NCBI GenBank assembly: GCA_038326655.1
Contig: JBBQKG010000005.1
Span: forward strand, 54,796-118,795
Source: JBBQKG01 sp038326655
GTDB taxonomy: Bacteria; Actinomycetota; Thermoleophilia; Solirubrobacterales; JBBDJG01
Direction: 5' to 3'
Length of the DNA stretch: 64,000 bases
The notes under the pieces are model-generated. The model searched no databases and was not told where the DNA came from. It saw nothing but the letters and a program-made list of their open reading frames with translations. Positions 1-8,408 of this stretch are shown here, in pieces. Positions within the stretch are counted from its first letter, which is position 1, and the number at the start of each line of letters is the position of its first letter. The position numbers and the translations under genes are program-made.

Positions 1-117
1 CCCGAGCGCCGGCGCGGCCAGCACCATGCACGCCGCGCACGCAAGCGCCGCGAGCGCGAGCGAAGCCGGCATTCTGAGCGCGAGCGAAGCCGGCATCCTG
101 GGGACTCTGGAGATCAC
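1..117 (-). CDS. Start of a secreted or lipid-anchored protein (cut by window edge)
   Basis: Only the first 39 codons are in the window; the gene runs off the left edge. I chose the GTG at 117 because a perfect AGGAGG (127-132 on the reverse strand) lies 9 nt upstream. The translation reads MISRVPR, then MPASLALR, then a second MPASLAL and a hydrophobic stretch ending AAPALG, which is a convincing signal peptide. The MPASLAL repeat reflects a 24-bp direct repeat in the DNA (52-75 and 76-99), so two further in-frame ATGs exist at 96 and 72. No mature domain is visible, so the function is unknown. The gene is probably not part of the glycosyltransferase operon that ends at 279, being separated from it by about 160 bp. 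Confidence 0.55.
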   Translation of the reverse strand, partial: MISRVPRMPASLALRMPASLALAALACAACMVLAAPALG

Positions 118-278
118 CTGGAAGCTCCTCCTGGGTGCGAGTTGGGCGACTTGTGGAGCCGTGCGGCTGCCAAATCGGAAACCCGCCAGAGCGCGGGATG
201 ATGCGGGGGCGAAGACCCGGGGAGTTCACCGCCAGGTCGGCGCGAAGGGTACCGGCGCGGCAGGCCGTACCGGGGAGA

Positions 279-1145
279 TCACCATCCGCGGTGCACCTGA
301 ATTACGGAATTTGCGGTTTTCCGGTCGATCCACGGACGGTGCTCCAGAAAGGCCCGCAGCTCCTCCAGCGCCTCCCTGCGGTCGTAGGCGCTCGCCGTGA
401 GGCGGCTCGAGTGATCGATCGGCGTGGCGTCGACGACGCCCAGGCGCCAGCCGTGCTCGAGCGCGAGCGCGCCCCAGTGGGCATCGAGCCCCCATCCCAT
501 CCGAAGGGGCGGAAAGGGCAGGAGCTGATCCGCCACGGGGGCGGCGAACGCGGTCAGCGGGCCGATCTCGACCATGCGCGTGCCCCGCGCCACCGACCAG
601 CGGCGGCGGCGCATCACCGGCCAGGCGGCATGGCTCGCGTGGGTCAGCGCCGGCTGGGCGAGCTGGAAGCCGAGCCTTTCGCAGACGAACAGGAAGCGGT
701 CCAGGAAGCCCCCCGGCAGGCTCACGTCGTCGTCGATCACGACCAGCCAGCCGGCGTCGCCCCTGGGCGCGTGCGCGAGCAGCGCATTGAGGTTCTGGAA
801 CTTGCCGGCGCCCCGCAGGTCGACGAGCACCGTGTCCAGGGCAAGCGCCGGCGAGGGCACGTCGAGCGCCCCGAGCGCGACCGTCAGAGCACGGCGGGAG
901 CGCCGGAGCTCGGCGAGCGCGCGCGCCATCGACCCGGCGTGATCGGAGGCATAGAGCCCGAGGACGTGCACCGGGGCACCGGCGCGTGCGCCGGCGCGTG
1001 CGAGCCTCGGCGGCACCAGCCGGGACCACGAGGCGCCCTCGTCCGCCAGGTCGCGAAGCGCCGCGAGCAGGCGGGCGCGACGGCCCGTGACGATCCCGCT
1101 CTGCCCGGAGAGGACGCGCTCGGGATCGAACGGCGCGCCCGTCAT
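279..1145 (-). CDS. Glycosyltransferase, family 2-like (GT-A fold)
   Basis: 288 residues. The start is placed at 1145, where ATG overlaps the TGA of the upstream gene (ATGA); the frame stays open further upstream, but that part is inside the neighbouring gene. The middle contains VVIDDDVSLPGGFLDRF, the usual GT-A metal/nucleotide-sugar site (DDD), followed by a region rich in Trp and Arg and a late His-Ser pair. The N-terminus lacks the usual opening strand of family 2 enzymes and instead reads VHVLGLYASDH, so this is a divergent member. It is translationally coupled to the glycosyltransferase upstream and probably adds one residue of the same glycan. Donor and acceptor cannot be told from sequence. 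Confidence 0.75.
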   Translation of the reverse strand: MTGAPFDPERVLSGQSGIVTGRRARLLAALRDLADEGASWSRLVPPRLARAGARAGAPVHVLGLYASDHAGSMARALAELRRSRRALTVALGALDVPSPALALDTVLVDLRGAGKFQNLNALLAHAPRGDAGWLVVIDDDVSLPGGFLDRFLFVCERLGFQLAQPALTHASHAAWPVMRRRRWSVARGTRMVEIGPLTAFAAPVADQLLPFPPLRMGWGLDAHWGALALEHGWRLGVVDATPIDHSSRLTASAYDRREALEELRAFLEHRPWIDRKTANSVIQVHRGW

Positions 1146-1987
1146 CCGCGTGCCAGGTACTGCCGCATGCGGCCGGCCGAGTGCGCGGCGAGAAGAATCC
1201 CGTTCCCGCACCGATAGCGGAAGACGTGGAATACGCAACCCCCCAGGACCCGAAGCTCCCAGGCGAGCGAAGGCGCGTCGCCGCGATGCTCGACGTAGCG
1301 CCGGAGCGCGCGGCCGCGGCGGTAGGACTCGCGTAGCAGCGCGCGGAGCTTCGCGTCATTGCGCTCGCGGCGATGCACCAGGCCGGCGTCGGCGAGGTAG
1401 ACGATCCGGCCGCCGTGCTCGCGCAGGCGGCGCTCCCACATGTCCTCGTCGAACCCGTACGGGACGCCGGCGTCGAACATCCCGGCGAGCTCGAGCGCGC
1501 GCCGGTCGAACGCCATGTTCGCGCCCCACACGAGGTCGATCTCCCGGTCCACGGGGCCGCCGTCGAGCGTCGTGAGCGGCGGCGGCTCACGTCCGCAGAT
1601 CGGCAGCCGGGACCCCTCCAGGCGCAGCTCGATCGGGCCGCCGAAGCAGAGCGCATCGGGATGGCGCCGGCGGCCCTCGACCAGCGCGCGCAACCAGGCC
1701 GGGGGCGCCTCGACGTCGTCGTCGACGAACACGATCAGATCCGACCGGGCCGCCGCGATGCCGGTGTTGCGCGCCGAGTTGAGCCCGGGCACGCCCTCCC
1801 GCTCCACGTAGCGGACCGGGCCGGCGGCGTCGCCCGCGACGGCGCGCGTCTCGGCGGAGGGACCGTCGTCAACGACCAAGACCTCGTATGCGTCCTGGCC
1901 CAGGCCCTGGGCTGCAAGCGACGCGAGCGTCACGCGCAGGTAGCCGGGACGATCACGGGTCGGCACGATCACGGTGGCGGCAAGCAT
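1142..1987 (-). CDS. Glycosyltransferase family 2
   Basis: 281 residues, a typical length for a single-domain family 2 enzyme. It opens with ATVIVPTRDRPGYLRVTLAS, then has VLVVDDG, LNSARNTGI and LIVFVDDDVEAPPAWL. The last supplies the DxD-type metal site. A second motif, YGFDEDMWERRL, is the acceptor-side ED region. It acts at the cytoplasmic face, moving a sugar from a nucleotide donor. It is the first gene of a two-gene minus-strand operon; its ATG lies 20 bp from the divergent glycosyltransferase at 2008. Specificity is unknown. Confidence 0.9.
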   Translation of the reverse strand: MLAATVIVPTRDRPGYLRVTLASLAAQGLGQDAYEVLVVDDGPSAETRAVAGDAAGPVRYVEREGVPGLNSARNTGIAAARSDLIVFVDDDVEAPPAWLRALVEGRRRHPDALCFGGPIELRLEGSRLPICGREPPPLTTLDGGPVDREIDLVWGANMAFDRRALELAGMFDAGVPYGFDEDMWERRLREHGGRIVYLADAGLVHRRERNDAKLRALLRESYRRGRALRRYVEHRGDAPSLAWELRVLGGCVFHVFRYRCGNGILLAAHSAGRMRQYLARG

Positions 1988-1994
1988 GCGTGAA

Positions 1995-2000
1995 TAGCAT
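1995..2000 (+). promoter_or_regulatory. -10 box TAGCAT for a leaderless transcript
   Basis: TAGCAT fits the actinobacterial TAnnnT -10 pattern and sits 7 nt before the ATG at 2008, so transcription would begin at the start codon. No -35 is obvious. It supports the 2008 start over the in-frame GTG at 1990. Confidence 0.45.
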
Positions 2001-2007
2001 CACGAAC

Positions 2008-3081
2008 ATGCCGGAGCCCGTCGACGTGCTGCTGGTCTCGCCGGGGACGACGGCCGGCTGGCGCCGTGTGGACGCCGAGCTGGAGGCGCTCCTGCGCGAG
2101 CTCGGCCTTACTGCGACGACCGCCTCGACGGACTTCCGCATCGCCCGGCATCTCAGGCGGGGCGTGCTCCTGACCGACCTCGCGGAGGCGACCGCGATGC
2201 GGCGGGCGCTCACGGTGGCGCTTCGCCGCCACAGTCCCCGCGCGATCGTCTTCTCCAGTCCGCAGGCGGCGATGCTCCAGCCCGCCGGCCGCCTTCGGGG
2301 CGCGACCGCGGTCCGCTTCGACGAGCCCGCCGCGAGCAACCGCTCCGGGTCGGGCACCGCGCTCCTGCATGCGCTGGAGCGGCGCGCGCTGGGACAGGTC
2401 CGCCTGCTGCTCCCGATGGGCATCGAGCCGAGCGGCGAAGCACAGTCGGCCGGGGTCGCGACTCCGATGGTCGCCCTGCCGGTCGCAATCGCCACCGCCG
2501 CGGGCGCGTGGCGGCAGCGGCAGCGGCAGCCGATCGCGCTCGCCTACGCGGGCAACCCGGAGAAGAAAGGGCTCGAGCTGGTGCTGGGCGCGTGGGGCCG
2601 GGCGGCTCGCCCGGACTGGCGCCTGGTCGTCACCGGCATCGACCGCGCGACCGGCCTGCGCCATCTCGCGCGCCACCGAGTCGCCGAGCCGGCCGGCGTC
2701 GAGTGGACCGGCCTGGTGTCGCCCGAGCGCTACGCGGAGCTGCTCCGGTCGGCGGCGGTGTTCGTGTCCGCCTCGCGACACGAGGACTACGGACTGGCCC
2801 AGCTCGAAGCGCTCGGCGCGGGCCTCGGGCTCGTGACGCTCGCGGCCTCCGGCCCCTACCCCGCGCTCGGCATCGCGCGCGCGGTCGACGGAAAGCTTGT
2901 TGCCGCCGAGCCGAGCGCCGAGGCACTGGGCGCCGCGCTCGAGGTCGCGCTCGGCATGACCGACGACGAGCGCGCCCGCGATGCCGACCGGGCCCGGGAG
3001 CTGCTGCGGCCCCACTCGCGCTCAGAGCTCAGGCGCCGGCTGGTGGAGCAGGTGCTTCCGCTGCTGCTGCCGACTTCCTGA
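2008..3081 (+). CDS. Glycosyltransferase family 4 (GT-B)
   Basis: 357 residues. A GT-B enzyme whose C-terminal half carries the familiar donor-binding domain: LAYAGNPEKKGLELVLGAW begins it, followed by WRLVVTGID, VEWTGLVSPERYAELL and VFVSASRHEDYGLAQLEALG. The last is the E-x7-E-like motif of retaining GT4 enzymes. The N-terminal acceptor domain begins DVLLVSPGTTAGWRRVDAEL. It is a single gene, divergent from the operon at 1987 and convergent with the epimerase at 3029, whose 3' end overlaps it by about 50 bp. The sugar transferred is unknown. Confidence 0.85.
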   Translation: MPEPVDVLLVSPGTTAGWRRVDAELEALLRELGLTATTASTDFRIARHLRRGVLLTDLAEATAMRRALTVALRRHSPRAIVFSSPQAAMLQPAGRLRGATAVRFDEPAASNRSGSGTALLHALERRALGQVRLLLPMGIEPSGEAQSAGVATPMVALPVAIATAAGAWRQRQRQPIALAYAGNPEKKGLELVLGAWGRAARPDWRLVVTGIDRATGLRHLARHRVAEPAGVEWTGLVSPERYAELLRSAAVFVSASRHEDYGLAQLEALGAGLGLVTLAASGPYPALGIARAVDGKLVAAEPSAEALGAALEVALGMTDDERARDADRARELLRPHSRSELRRRLVEQVLPLLLPTS

Positions 3082-4018
3082 GCCACTCGACGGTCTCGGC
3101 GATTCCCTCCCGCACGTCGATCCGGGCCTCCCAGCCGAGCATGCTCCGGGCCTTCTCGGTCGAGGGCCACCGCCGCTGCACGTCCACCTCGAAGGAGGGC
3201 ATGTGCCGCAGCTCCAGCTCCACGGGATCGTTCCCGCACGCCTCCCACACGACCGCCGCGATCTCGCGGACGGTCAGCTCCTCGTTCGCGGACACGTTGA
3301 AGTCCTCCCCGATCGCCTCCGGCCGCGCGAGCGCTGCGGCCACGCCTCCGGCGATGTCGTCGACGTGCGTGAGCGTGCGGGTCTGCTCGCCCGAGCCGAA
3401 GATCGGAAACGGGCGCTCGCGACGGAGCGCGCGCTCGATCAGGTCGGGCACGATGTGCGCGATGCCGGGCTCGTCACCGGGCATCTCGCCCGGGCCGTAG
3501 GCGTTGAACGGCCGCACGATCGCGTAGCGCAGGCCGAACTCGTCGCGGGCCGCGCGGCAGTAATACTCGCCGGCGAGCTTGGAGAACCCGTACGCCGACC
3601 GCGGCGCGAGCGTGCGGTCGAGCGCCTCTTCGGTGGTCGGGAACTCGCTTGCGCGCTCGAACGCCATGCTCGAGGACACGTAGACGAGCCGCTCCACCTC
3701 GCGCTCGATCGAAACCCTGAAGAGCGCGTTGAAGAGAGCGTTGTTGGCCTCGAGCAGCGTGTACGGGAGCTTGTGGAAGTTTGCGATCCCGCCGACGATC
3801 GCGGCGAGGTGCACGATGCGCTCGCAGCCGTTGAGGGCGCGGCGCGCGGCGGTCAGATCGCGCAGGTCGGCCGTGTGGACCTCGCAGGCCTCGCACATCC
3901 AGCCGGGCGCGTGGCGCTGGTCGGAGACGCGCACGTCGAAGTGGCCGTCCTCGAGCAGGCGGCGGACGACTGCGGCGCCGATCGTGCCCGCCCCGCCGGT
4001 GACGAGCACGCGGCTCAC
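3029..4018 (-). CDS. NAD-dependent nucleotide-sugar epimerase/dehydratase (extended SDR)
   Basis: 329 residues, the normal length for an extended short-chain dehydrogenase/reductase. The Rossmann motif is VTGGAGTIGAAVV at the N-terminus, the catalytic motif is YGFSK near residue 146 with the active-site Ser in VSSSMAF, and the binding loop RPFNAYGPGE follows. These enzymes epimerise, dehydrate or decarboxylate the sugar of an NDP-sugar. The start is GTG, overlapping the TGA of the dehydrogenase upstream by 4 bp (GTGA). Directly after a UDP-sugar dehydrogenase it may act on the uronic acid product, for example as a C4 epimerase. That is inference; the exact reaction is not readable. The C-terminal tail is rich in Ala and Pro. 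Confidence 0.85.
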   Translation of the reverse strand: MSRVLVTGGAGTIGAAVVRRLLEDGHFDVRVSDQRHAPGWMCEACEVHTADLRDLTAARRALNGCERIVHLAAIVGGIANFHKLPYTLLEANNALFNALFRVSIEREVERLVYVSSSMAFERASEFPTTEEALDRTLAPRSAYGFSKLAGEYYCRAARDEFGLRYAIVRPFNAYGPGEMPGDEPGIAHIVPDLIERALRRERPFPIFGSGEQTRTLTHVDDIAGGVAAALARPEAIGEDFNVSANEELTVREIAAVVWEACGNDPVELELRHMPSFEVDVQRRWPSTEKARSMLGWEARIDVREGIAETVEWLRKSAAAAEAPAPPAGA

Positions 4019-5325
4019 CCTTGCGCGGCCTCGGGCACGGTTCGGGCGCGCGCTCGGGCGCCGACCTCGCCGGCGCCGCAGAACACCTGCGCGGCGCCAA
4101 GCGCGTTCCAGGGATCGACCACGAGGCAGCCCGCGCCGGCTCGCTCGCCGAGCGCTGCCAGCGTGCGGGGGTCGGAGAACTCGCTGTGGTTGGTCGCGAT
4201 CACGACGGCGTCCGCGCCGCTCAGCGCGTCCTCGAGCGACTCGCCGGCGACCGGCGCGTGAGGATCGTGCGTGACGACGGTCGCGAGCTCGCGCTCCAGC
4301 AGGCGGATCAGCTTGGACGAGAGTGAGTCGCGCAGGTCGTCGGAATCCCGCTTGAACGTGAGTCCGAGCACCGCGACCCTCCGTCCGCGCAGCGAGCCGA
4401 GCCGCCGCTTCATGCCCTCGACCAGAAACAGCGGCACGCTCTCGTTCACGCGCGAGACAGACATCAGCATGCCGGGTGCGCTCGAGCGCTCCTCGGAGAA
4501 AGCGAAGTCCTTGCGCAGGCAGGTGCCGCCCGTCAAACCCGGCTGCGCGATGCCGCCGCGCGGGTAGTCGCGATTGATCAGGTCGATCACGTCGAACACG
4601 TTCGCGCCGTACTGCTCGCAGTTCATCATCAGGAGATTGGGCAGGGCGAAGTTCGCATAGCGGTAGATGTTGGTCCAGATCTTCGCCAGCTCGGCCTGGG
4701 CGGGCGTGGTGCGCTCAATCGGAGAGCCGAACACCTCGAACAGCGCCGCGACCTGCTCGGTGGAGCGCTCTTCGACGCCGCCCACGATGTGCGGCAGCGT
4801 CGCGATCTCCTCGACGAAGCGGTTCTCGGCGATCCGTTCGGGCGCGTGCGCGACGAACACGTCGCGGCCGACGACGAAGCCGCGCTGCTGCTCGAGGTAG
4901 CCGGCCACGAACTCGGTCGTCCCCGGCGCCACCGTCGAGCGCAGCACGATCACGTGCCCCTGGCGCAGAACCGGCAGCAGCGTGTCGAGCACCGCGCGGA
5001 TCTCGGAGATGTCGATCTCGATGTGCCACAGGCTCGGCGTGCCCACCGTCAGGACGATGTGCCGTGCGTCCGCGGCATCCTCGACCCGATCGGAGACCGT
5101 GAGGCCGCCCCCAGCGAGCACGCGTTCCAGGAGCTCCTGGGTGTCGCGCTCCTGAAATGGCATCGTGCCGGCGCGGATCGACTCGAGGCGCTGCGGGTCC
5201 TTGTCGATCGCGGCCGTCGCGAGGCCTCGGTCGGCGAAGCTCAGCGCAAGCGGAAGGCCGACGCGGCCGAGGCCGATCACGGCGACGTCCTGCGCGAACG
5301 CGCTGCTGTCAGCGGCGGCGGCCAC
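4015..5325 (-). CDS. UDP-sugar 6-dehydrogenase (UDP-glucose/UDP-ManNAc dehydrogenase family)
   Basis: 436 residues, full length for the family, which oxidises the C6 of a UDP-sugar to a uronic acid using two NAD. The N-terminal Rossmann motif is VIGLGRVGLPLA (residues 16-27). The catalytic Lys and Asn lie in AKIWTNIYRYANFALPN (K215, N219), and the catalytic Cys is C269 in GGTCLRKD. The C-terminal UDP-binding domain has VAVLGLTFKRDSDDLRDS. The start is GTG at 5325, overlapping the end of the WecG/TagA-type gene by 17 bp. The partner transferase and a UDP-GlcNAc 2-epimerase at 31406 favour UDP-ManNAc as substrate, but UDP-glucose cannot be excluded. Confidence 0.9.
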   Translation of the reverse strand: MAAAADSSAFAQDVAVIGLGRVGLPLALSFADRGLATAAIDKDPQRLESIRAGTMPFQERDTQELLERVLAGGGLTVSDRVEDAADARHIVLTVGTPSLWHIEIDISEIRAVLDTLLPVLRQGHVIVLRSTVAPGTTEFVAGYLEQQRGFVVGRDVFVAHAPERIAENRFVEEIATLPHIVGGVEERSTEQVAALFEVFGSPIERTTPAQAELAKIWTNIYRYANFALPNLLMMNCEQYGANVFDVIDLINRDYPRGGIAQPGLTGGTCLRKDFAFSEERSSAPGMLMSVSRVNESVPLFLVEGMKRRLGSLRGRRVAVLGLTFKRDSDDLRDSLSSKLIRLLERELATVVTHDPHAPVAGESLEDALSGADAVVIATNHSEFSDPRTLAALGERAGAGCLVVDPWNALGAAQVFCGAGEVGARARARTVPEAAQG

Positions 5326-6124
5326 GGATGAAGGATAGGCGGAGGCGATCGAGCCCTCGCCTCTCCACGACGTACTGCCGCGCGAACGCGGCCACGAAGG
5401 CCGGGTTGTAGCGCAGGTATCGCGGTGCGAGCCGCACGGGGTCCTGGGTGAGGCGGAAGAGCCACTCGAGGCCGGCGCGCTGCATCCAGGCCGGGGCCTG
5501 CCGCTTGCGCCCGCCGATGAAGTCGAACGCGGCCCCCACCCCCACCAGCAGCGGCGCCTCGAGCAGCGGCCGCATCTGCGCCATCCACTTCTCCTGCTTC
5601 GGCGCGCCGACGCCCACCAGCACCACGTCGGCGCGGTCGGCGTCGATCCGCGCGGCCAGCTCCCGCCCCTCGGCGGGCGTGAGCGAGCGATGGGGCGGCG
5701 ACCAGCCGCCGGCCACCTCGATGCCCGGGAACCGCTCGCGCAACGCCCGCTCGAGCTGCGCCAAGCCGGCGGGCGTGGCGCCTCCGTAGAGCCAGACGCG
5801 CCGCCCGCGCTCGGCGGCGCGGCGGCAGTAGCGGACGGTCAGCTCGGGCCCGTAGACCCGGTCGCGCAGGCCTGCGCCGAGCAGGTTGAGCGCCCATACG
5901 AGCGGGCGGCCGTCAGGTACCACGAGCGATGCTCCCCTGAGCGCCCCGCGCGCCTCGGGATCGTGGCGCGCGACCATCACGACGTGCACCGCGGCGGCGC
6001 AGACATACCCGCGCTCGCGGCGCTCGACCATGCCGTCCATGACGTCGATCGCCTGCTCGTAGTCGACGACGGCGAGCGGCACGCCGAGGACGTCCCGCTT
6101 CGGCACATCCGCCGGCCGCGTCAT
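5309..6124 (-). CDS. WecG/TagA/CpsF family glycosyltransferase
   Basis: 271 residues, typical for family GT26. These enzymes add ManNAc or ManNAcA to a lipid-linked GlcNAc, an early step in enterobacterial common antigen and wall teichoic acid synthesis. Signature segments are VLGVPLAVVDYEQAIDVM, LVVPDGRPLVWAL, VWLYGG and VLVGVGAPKQEKWM, the last being the family's most conserved motif; IGGRKRQAPAWMQRAGLEW is near the end. I start it at the ATG at 6124, which overlaps the upstream TGA (ATGA). It is coupled between a family 4 transferase and the UDP-sugar dehydrogenase, consistent with use of that enzyme's product. Confidence 0.92.
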   Translation of the reverse strand: MTRPADVPKRDVLGVPLAVVDYEQAIDVMDGMVERRERGYVCAAAVHVVMVARHDPEARGALRGASLVVPDGRPLVWALNLLGAGLRDRVYGPELTVRYCRRAAERGRRVWLYGGATPAGLAQLERALRERFPGIEVAGGWSPPHRSLTPAEGRELAARIDADRADVVLVGVGAPKQEKWMAQMRPLLEAPLLVGVGAAFDFIGGRKRQAPAWMQRAGLEWLFRLTQDPVRLAPRYLRYNPAFVAAFARQYVVERRGLDRLRLSFIRGRRR

Positions 6125-7266
6125 CCCACGCGGGCGTAGACATCCATCAGGCCACTGTAGAAGCGCTCCTCCCCGAACACCTCGCGGGCGCGCGCCAGCG
6201 CGGCCTCCGCGGCGGCACGCCGGGCGGGCGGATCGCGCCACAGGCGACCCATCTCCGCGGCCCAGCGCTCGATCGCGCCCGGCGGCAGCGTGTGCCCCGG
6301 GCCGACGATCTCGGGCAGGCCGCCGACGCTCGACGCGAGCACGGGGACCCCTGCCGCGAGCGACTCGATCGCCGCGTACGGGCACGGCTCGTCCCAGCGC
6401 GACGGGATCACCGAGAACGCGGCCGCGGCGCGCGCCTCGGCCAGCTCCTCAGGCCCCAGGCTGCCGAGGAACCGGACCGGTGCGCCGAGCCGTCCCGCGA
6501 GCGCGCGAAGGGCTTCCTCCTGCGGGCCGGCGCCTGCGACCGCGAGCGGCACGCCGGCCCCGGCAGCGGCCTCGATCGCCGTCTCGACGCCCTTCTCCTC
6601 GACCAGCCGCCCCGCGTACAGCGCGTGGCGCGGCTCGCCCGCGGGAGGCGACTGCACGACCTCGGCGTCGCGCACGAAGTTCGGTAGCACGGCCGCCTCG
6701 CCGACCGGCGCGCCGATCTCGCGCAGGCGTCGGAGCGCCGCCGCGCTCGGCACGATGAACTGGTCGACGCAAGCCGCCAGGCGGCGCTGGTGAAGCGTGA
6801 GCCCGGCGCCGTAGGCGGCCGCCTCGGGCACGCTGCCGCGGCAGCGAAGCCTCACTCCCGGCCAGGTGTTGCGCCCGTGGCAGCGCGTGCAGACCTCGCC
6901 GTCACGGAAGCAGATCGCGATCGCGCAGACCAGGCGGTAGTTGTGCAGGTGGAGCACCACGCGGGCGCCCGCGCGGTGCGCCGCGGCCAGCGACCGCGCG
7001 CCGAGGAGCGGATTCACGTTGTGGGCGTGGACGACGTCGGCGCGATGACGCCGCACGGCGTCCTCCACCTCGCCGGGCCGCAGGCCGCCGGCGAGCATCC
7101 CCGCCCCGGCCCGGATGCGCCCGCGCGCACCTTCCAGCTCGTCGCTGGCGCGCTCGAGCATGGCGACCGCGTGCCCGCGATCGCGCAGCAGGCCGGCGAT
7201 CGCCTCGACCGAGCGCTCCTCGCCTCCGGGCGCGCGGTAGCGGTTGTGGAGAAGCAGTACGTTCAA
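6121..7266 (-). CDS. Glycosyltransferase family 4
   Basis: 381 residues, complete GT-B protein. It starts NVLLLHNRYRAPGGEERSV, with the glycine-rich loop typical of the acceptor domain, then VVHAHNVNPLLG and VVLHLHNYRLVC. The donor domain has ALYAGRLVEEKGVETAIEA, VRFLGSLGPEELAEARA and a C-terminal PYAAIESLAAGVPVLASSVG with the conserved Glu. A CRDGEVCTRCHGRNTW-like region with several Cys follows the first domain, as in many GT4 enzymes. The start codon is TTG. It heads a four-gene minus-strand operon with the WecG-type enzyme, the UDP-sugar dehydrogenase and the epimerase. Confidence 0.9.
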   Translation of the reverse strand: MNVLLLHNRYRAPGGEERSVEAIAGLLRDRGHAVAMLERASDELEGARGRIRAGAGMLAGGLRPGEVEDAVRRHRADVVHAHNVNPLLGARSLAAAHRAGARVVLHLHNYRLVCAIAICFRDGEVCTRCHGRNTWPGVRLRCRGSVPEAAAYGAGLTLHQRRLAACVDQFIVPSAAALRRLREIGAPVGEAAVLPNFVRDAEVVQSPPAGEPRHALYAGRLVEEKGVETAIEAAAGAGVPLAVAGAGPQEEALRALAGRLGAPVRFLGSLGPEELAEARAAAAFSVIPSRWDEPCPYAAIESLAAGVPVLASSVGGLPEIVGPGHTLPPGAIERWAAEMGRLWRDPPARRAAAEAALARAREVFGEERFYSGLMDVYARVG

Positions 7267-7292
7267 GAGCAGCCCTGCACCAGGGGCAGCGT

Positions 7293-8393
7293 ATGCCGAT
7301 CGCCCTCGTAACCAACTACCTCCCCCCCTACCGCCTCCCTCTCTACCGCCTCCTGCACGAGCGCTACGGGGTCGAGGTCCACTGCTTCGGCGGCGAAGCG
7401 CACTACGTGCCGGAGTCGCTGCGCGACCTCGACCGGCAGCTCGAGGAGGCGCCCTTCCCGGCGTTCCGGCTCGCGCGCCAGCGCGACGCGCGCCGGCTCG
7501 GCGCCGAGAGCGACGCCGTGATCGCGGCGACCGCGGGGCGGGTCGCGGTGCCGGCCGCCTGGCGGGGAGCGCGCCGGGCGAAGACTCCGTTCCTGCTCTG
7601 GGCCTCGCTCTGGCGGCACCCGCTCACGCTGCCGCACACGCTCTCCTTCGGCCTGATGCGCCGGATCTACCGGCGGTCGGACGCGATCGTCACCTACGGC
7701 GAGCACGTCTCGCGCTACGTGAAGCGGTACCGCAGGCGAAAGGAGGGCGTCTTCGCGGCGCCGCAGGCCGTCGAGCCGGAGATCTTCGCGCGTGGGGTCT
7801 CGGAGGCCGAGCAGGCCGAGTGGCGCGCCGCCGCCGGGATCCCGCCAGAGGGACCGGTCCTGCTGTTCGCGGGGCGACTCGTGCGCGAGAAGGGAATCGA
7901 GGTGCTGCTGCGCGCCTGGCGCCGCGTCCACCTGCCGGGCGCGACGCTCTGCGTGGCCGGCGCCGGCCCGCTCGCGGATCTCGTGCGGGCGGCCGGCGAG
8001 GGCGTCGTGGCCGCCGGGCCGATCGAGCGCGGGCGGCTGCCCGTCGCCTACGCCGCCGCCCGCGCGGTCGTGGTGCCCTCGATCGCGACCCGCCGGTTCC
8101 TCGAGCCGTGGGGCCTGGTGTGCAACGAGGCGATGTACCAGGGCACCCCGGTGATCGCAAGCTCGGCCGTCGGCGCGGTCCCGGGGGGGCTCGTCACGCA
8201 CGGCGCGAGCGGCCTCGTCGTGCGCGCCGGCGACGAACAGGAGCTCGCCTCGGCGATCGCCCAGATCGTCGAGGACGAGCCGCTGCACGCGCGGCTGTCA
8301 CGACTCGCGCCGGCGGCGGTCGAGCCGTTCGACTACGAGGCCGCCGCGGACGGGTTCGGCAGCGCGCTCGAGTTTGCGGGCGTCTTGGACTAG
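7293..8393 (+). CDS. Glycosyltransferase family 4
   Basis: 366 residues. The start reads PIALVTNYLPPYRLPLYRLL. The donor-binding half has GPVLLFAGRLVREKGIEVLL and then LCVAGAGPLADLVRAA. It ends with the motif EPWGLVCNEAMYQGTPVIAS containing the paired Glu residues. It is the first gene of a 13-gene plus-strand run to 20078 and is divergent from the gene at 7266 with only 26 bp between. The sugar and acceptor are unknown. Confidence 0.9.
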   Translation: MPIALVTNYLPPYRLPLYRLLHERYGVEVHCFGGEAHYVPESLRDLDRQLEEAPFPAFRLARQRDARRLGAESDAVIAATAGRVAVPAAWRGARRAKTPFLLWASLWRHPLTLPHTLSFGLMRRIYRRSDAIVTYGEHVSRYVKRYRRRKEGVFAAPQAVEPEIFARGVSEAEQAEWRAAAGIPPEGPVLLFAGRLVREKGIEVLLRAWRRVHLPGATLCVAGAGPLADLVRAAGEGVVAAGPIERGRLPVAYAAARAVVVPSIATRRFLEPWGLVCNEAMYQGTPVIASSAVGAVPGGLVTHGASGLVVRAGDEQELASAIAQIVEDEPLHARLSRLAPAAVEPFDYEAAADGFGSALEFAGVLD

Positions 8394-8401
8394 GGCATAA
8401 T
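8374..8401 (+). promoter_or_regulatory. Internal leaderless promoter (TTGCGG-16-CATAAT)
   Basis: CATAAT (8396-8401) matches TATAAT at five of six positions and ends 7 nt before the ATG at 8409, placing the transcription start on the ATG. A weak -35, TTGCGG (8374-8379), lies 16 nt upstream. It would give the downstream genes a start independent of the glycosyltransferase at 7293. Confidence 0.5.
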
Positions 8402-8408
8402 CGCCACG

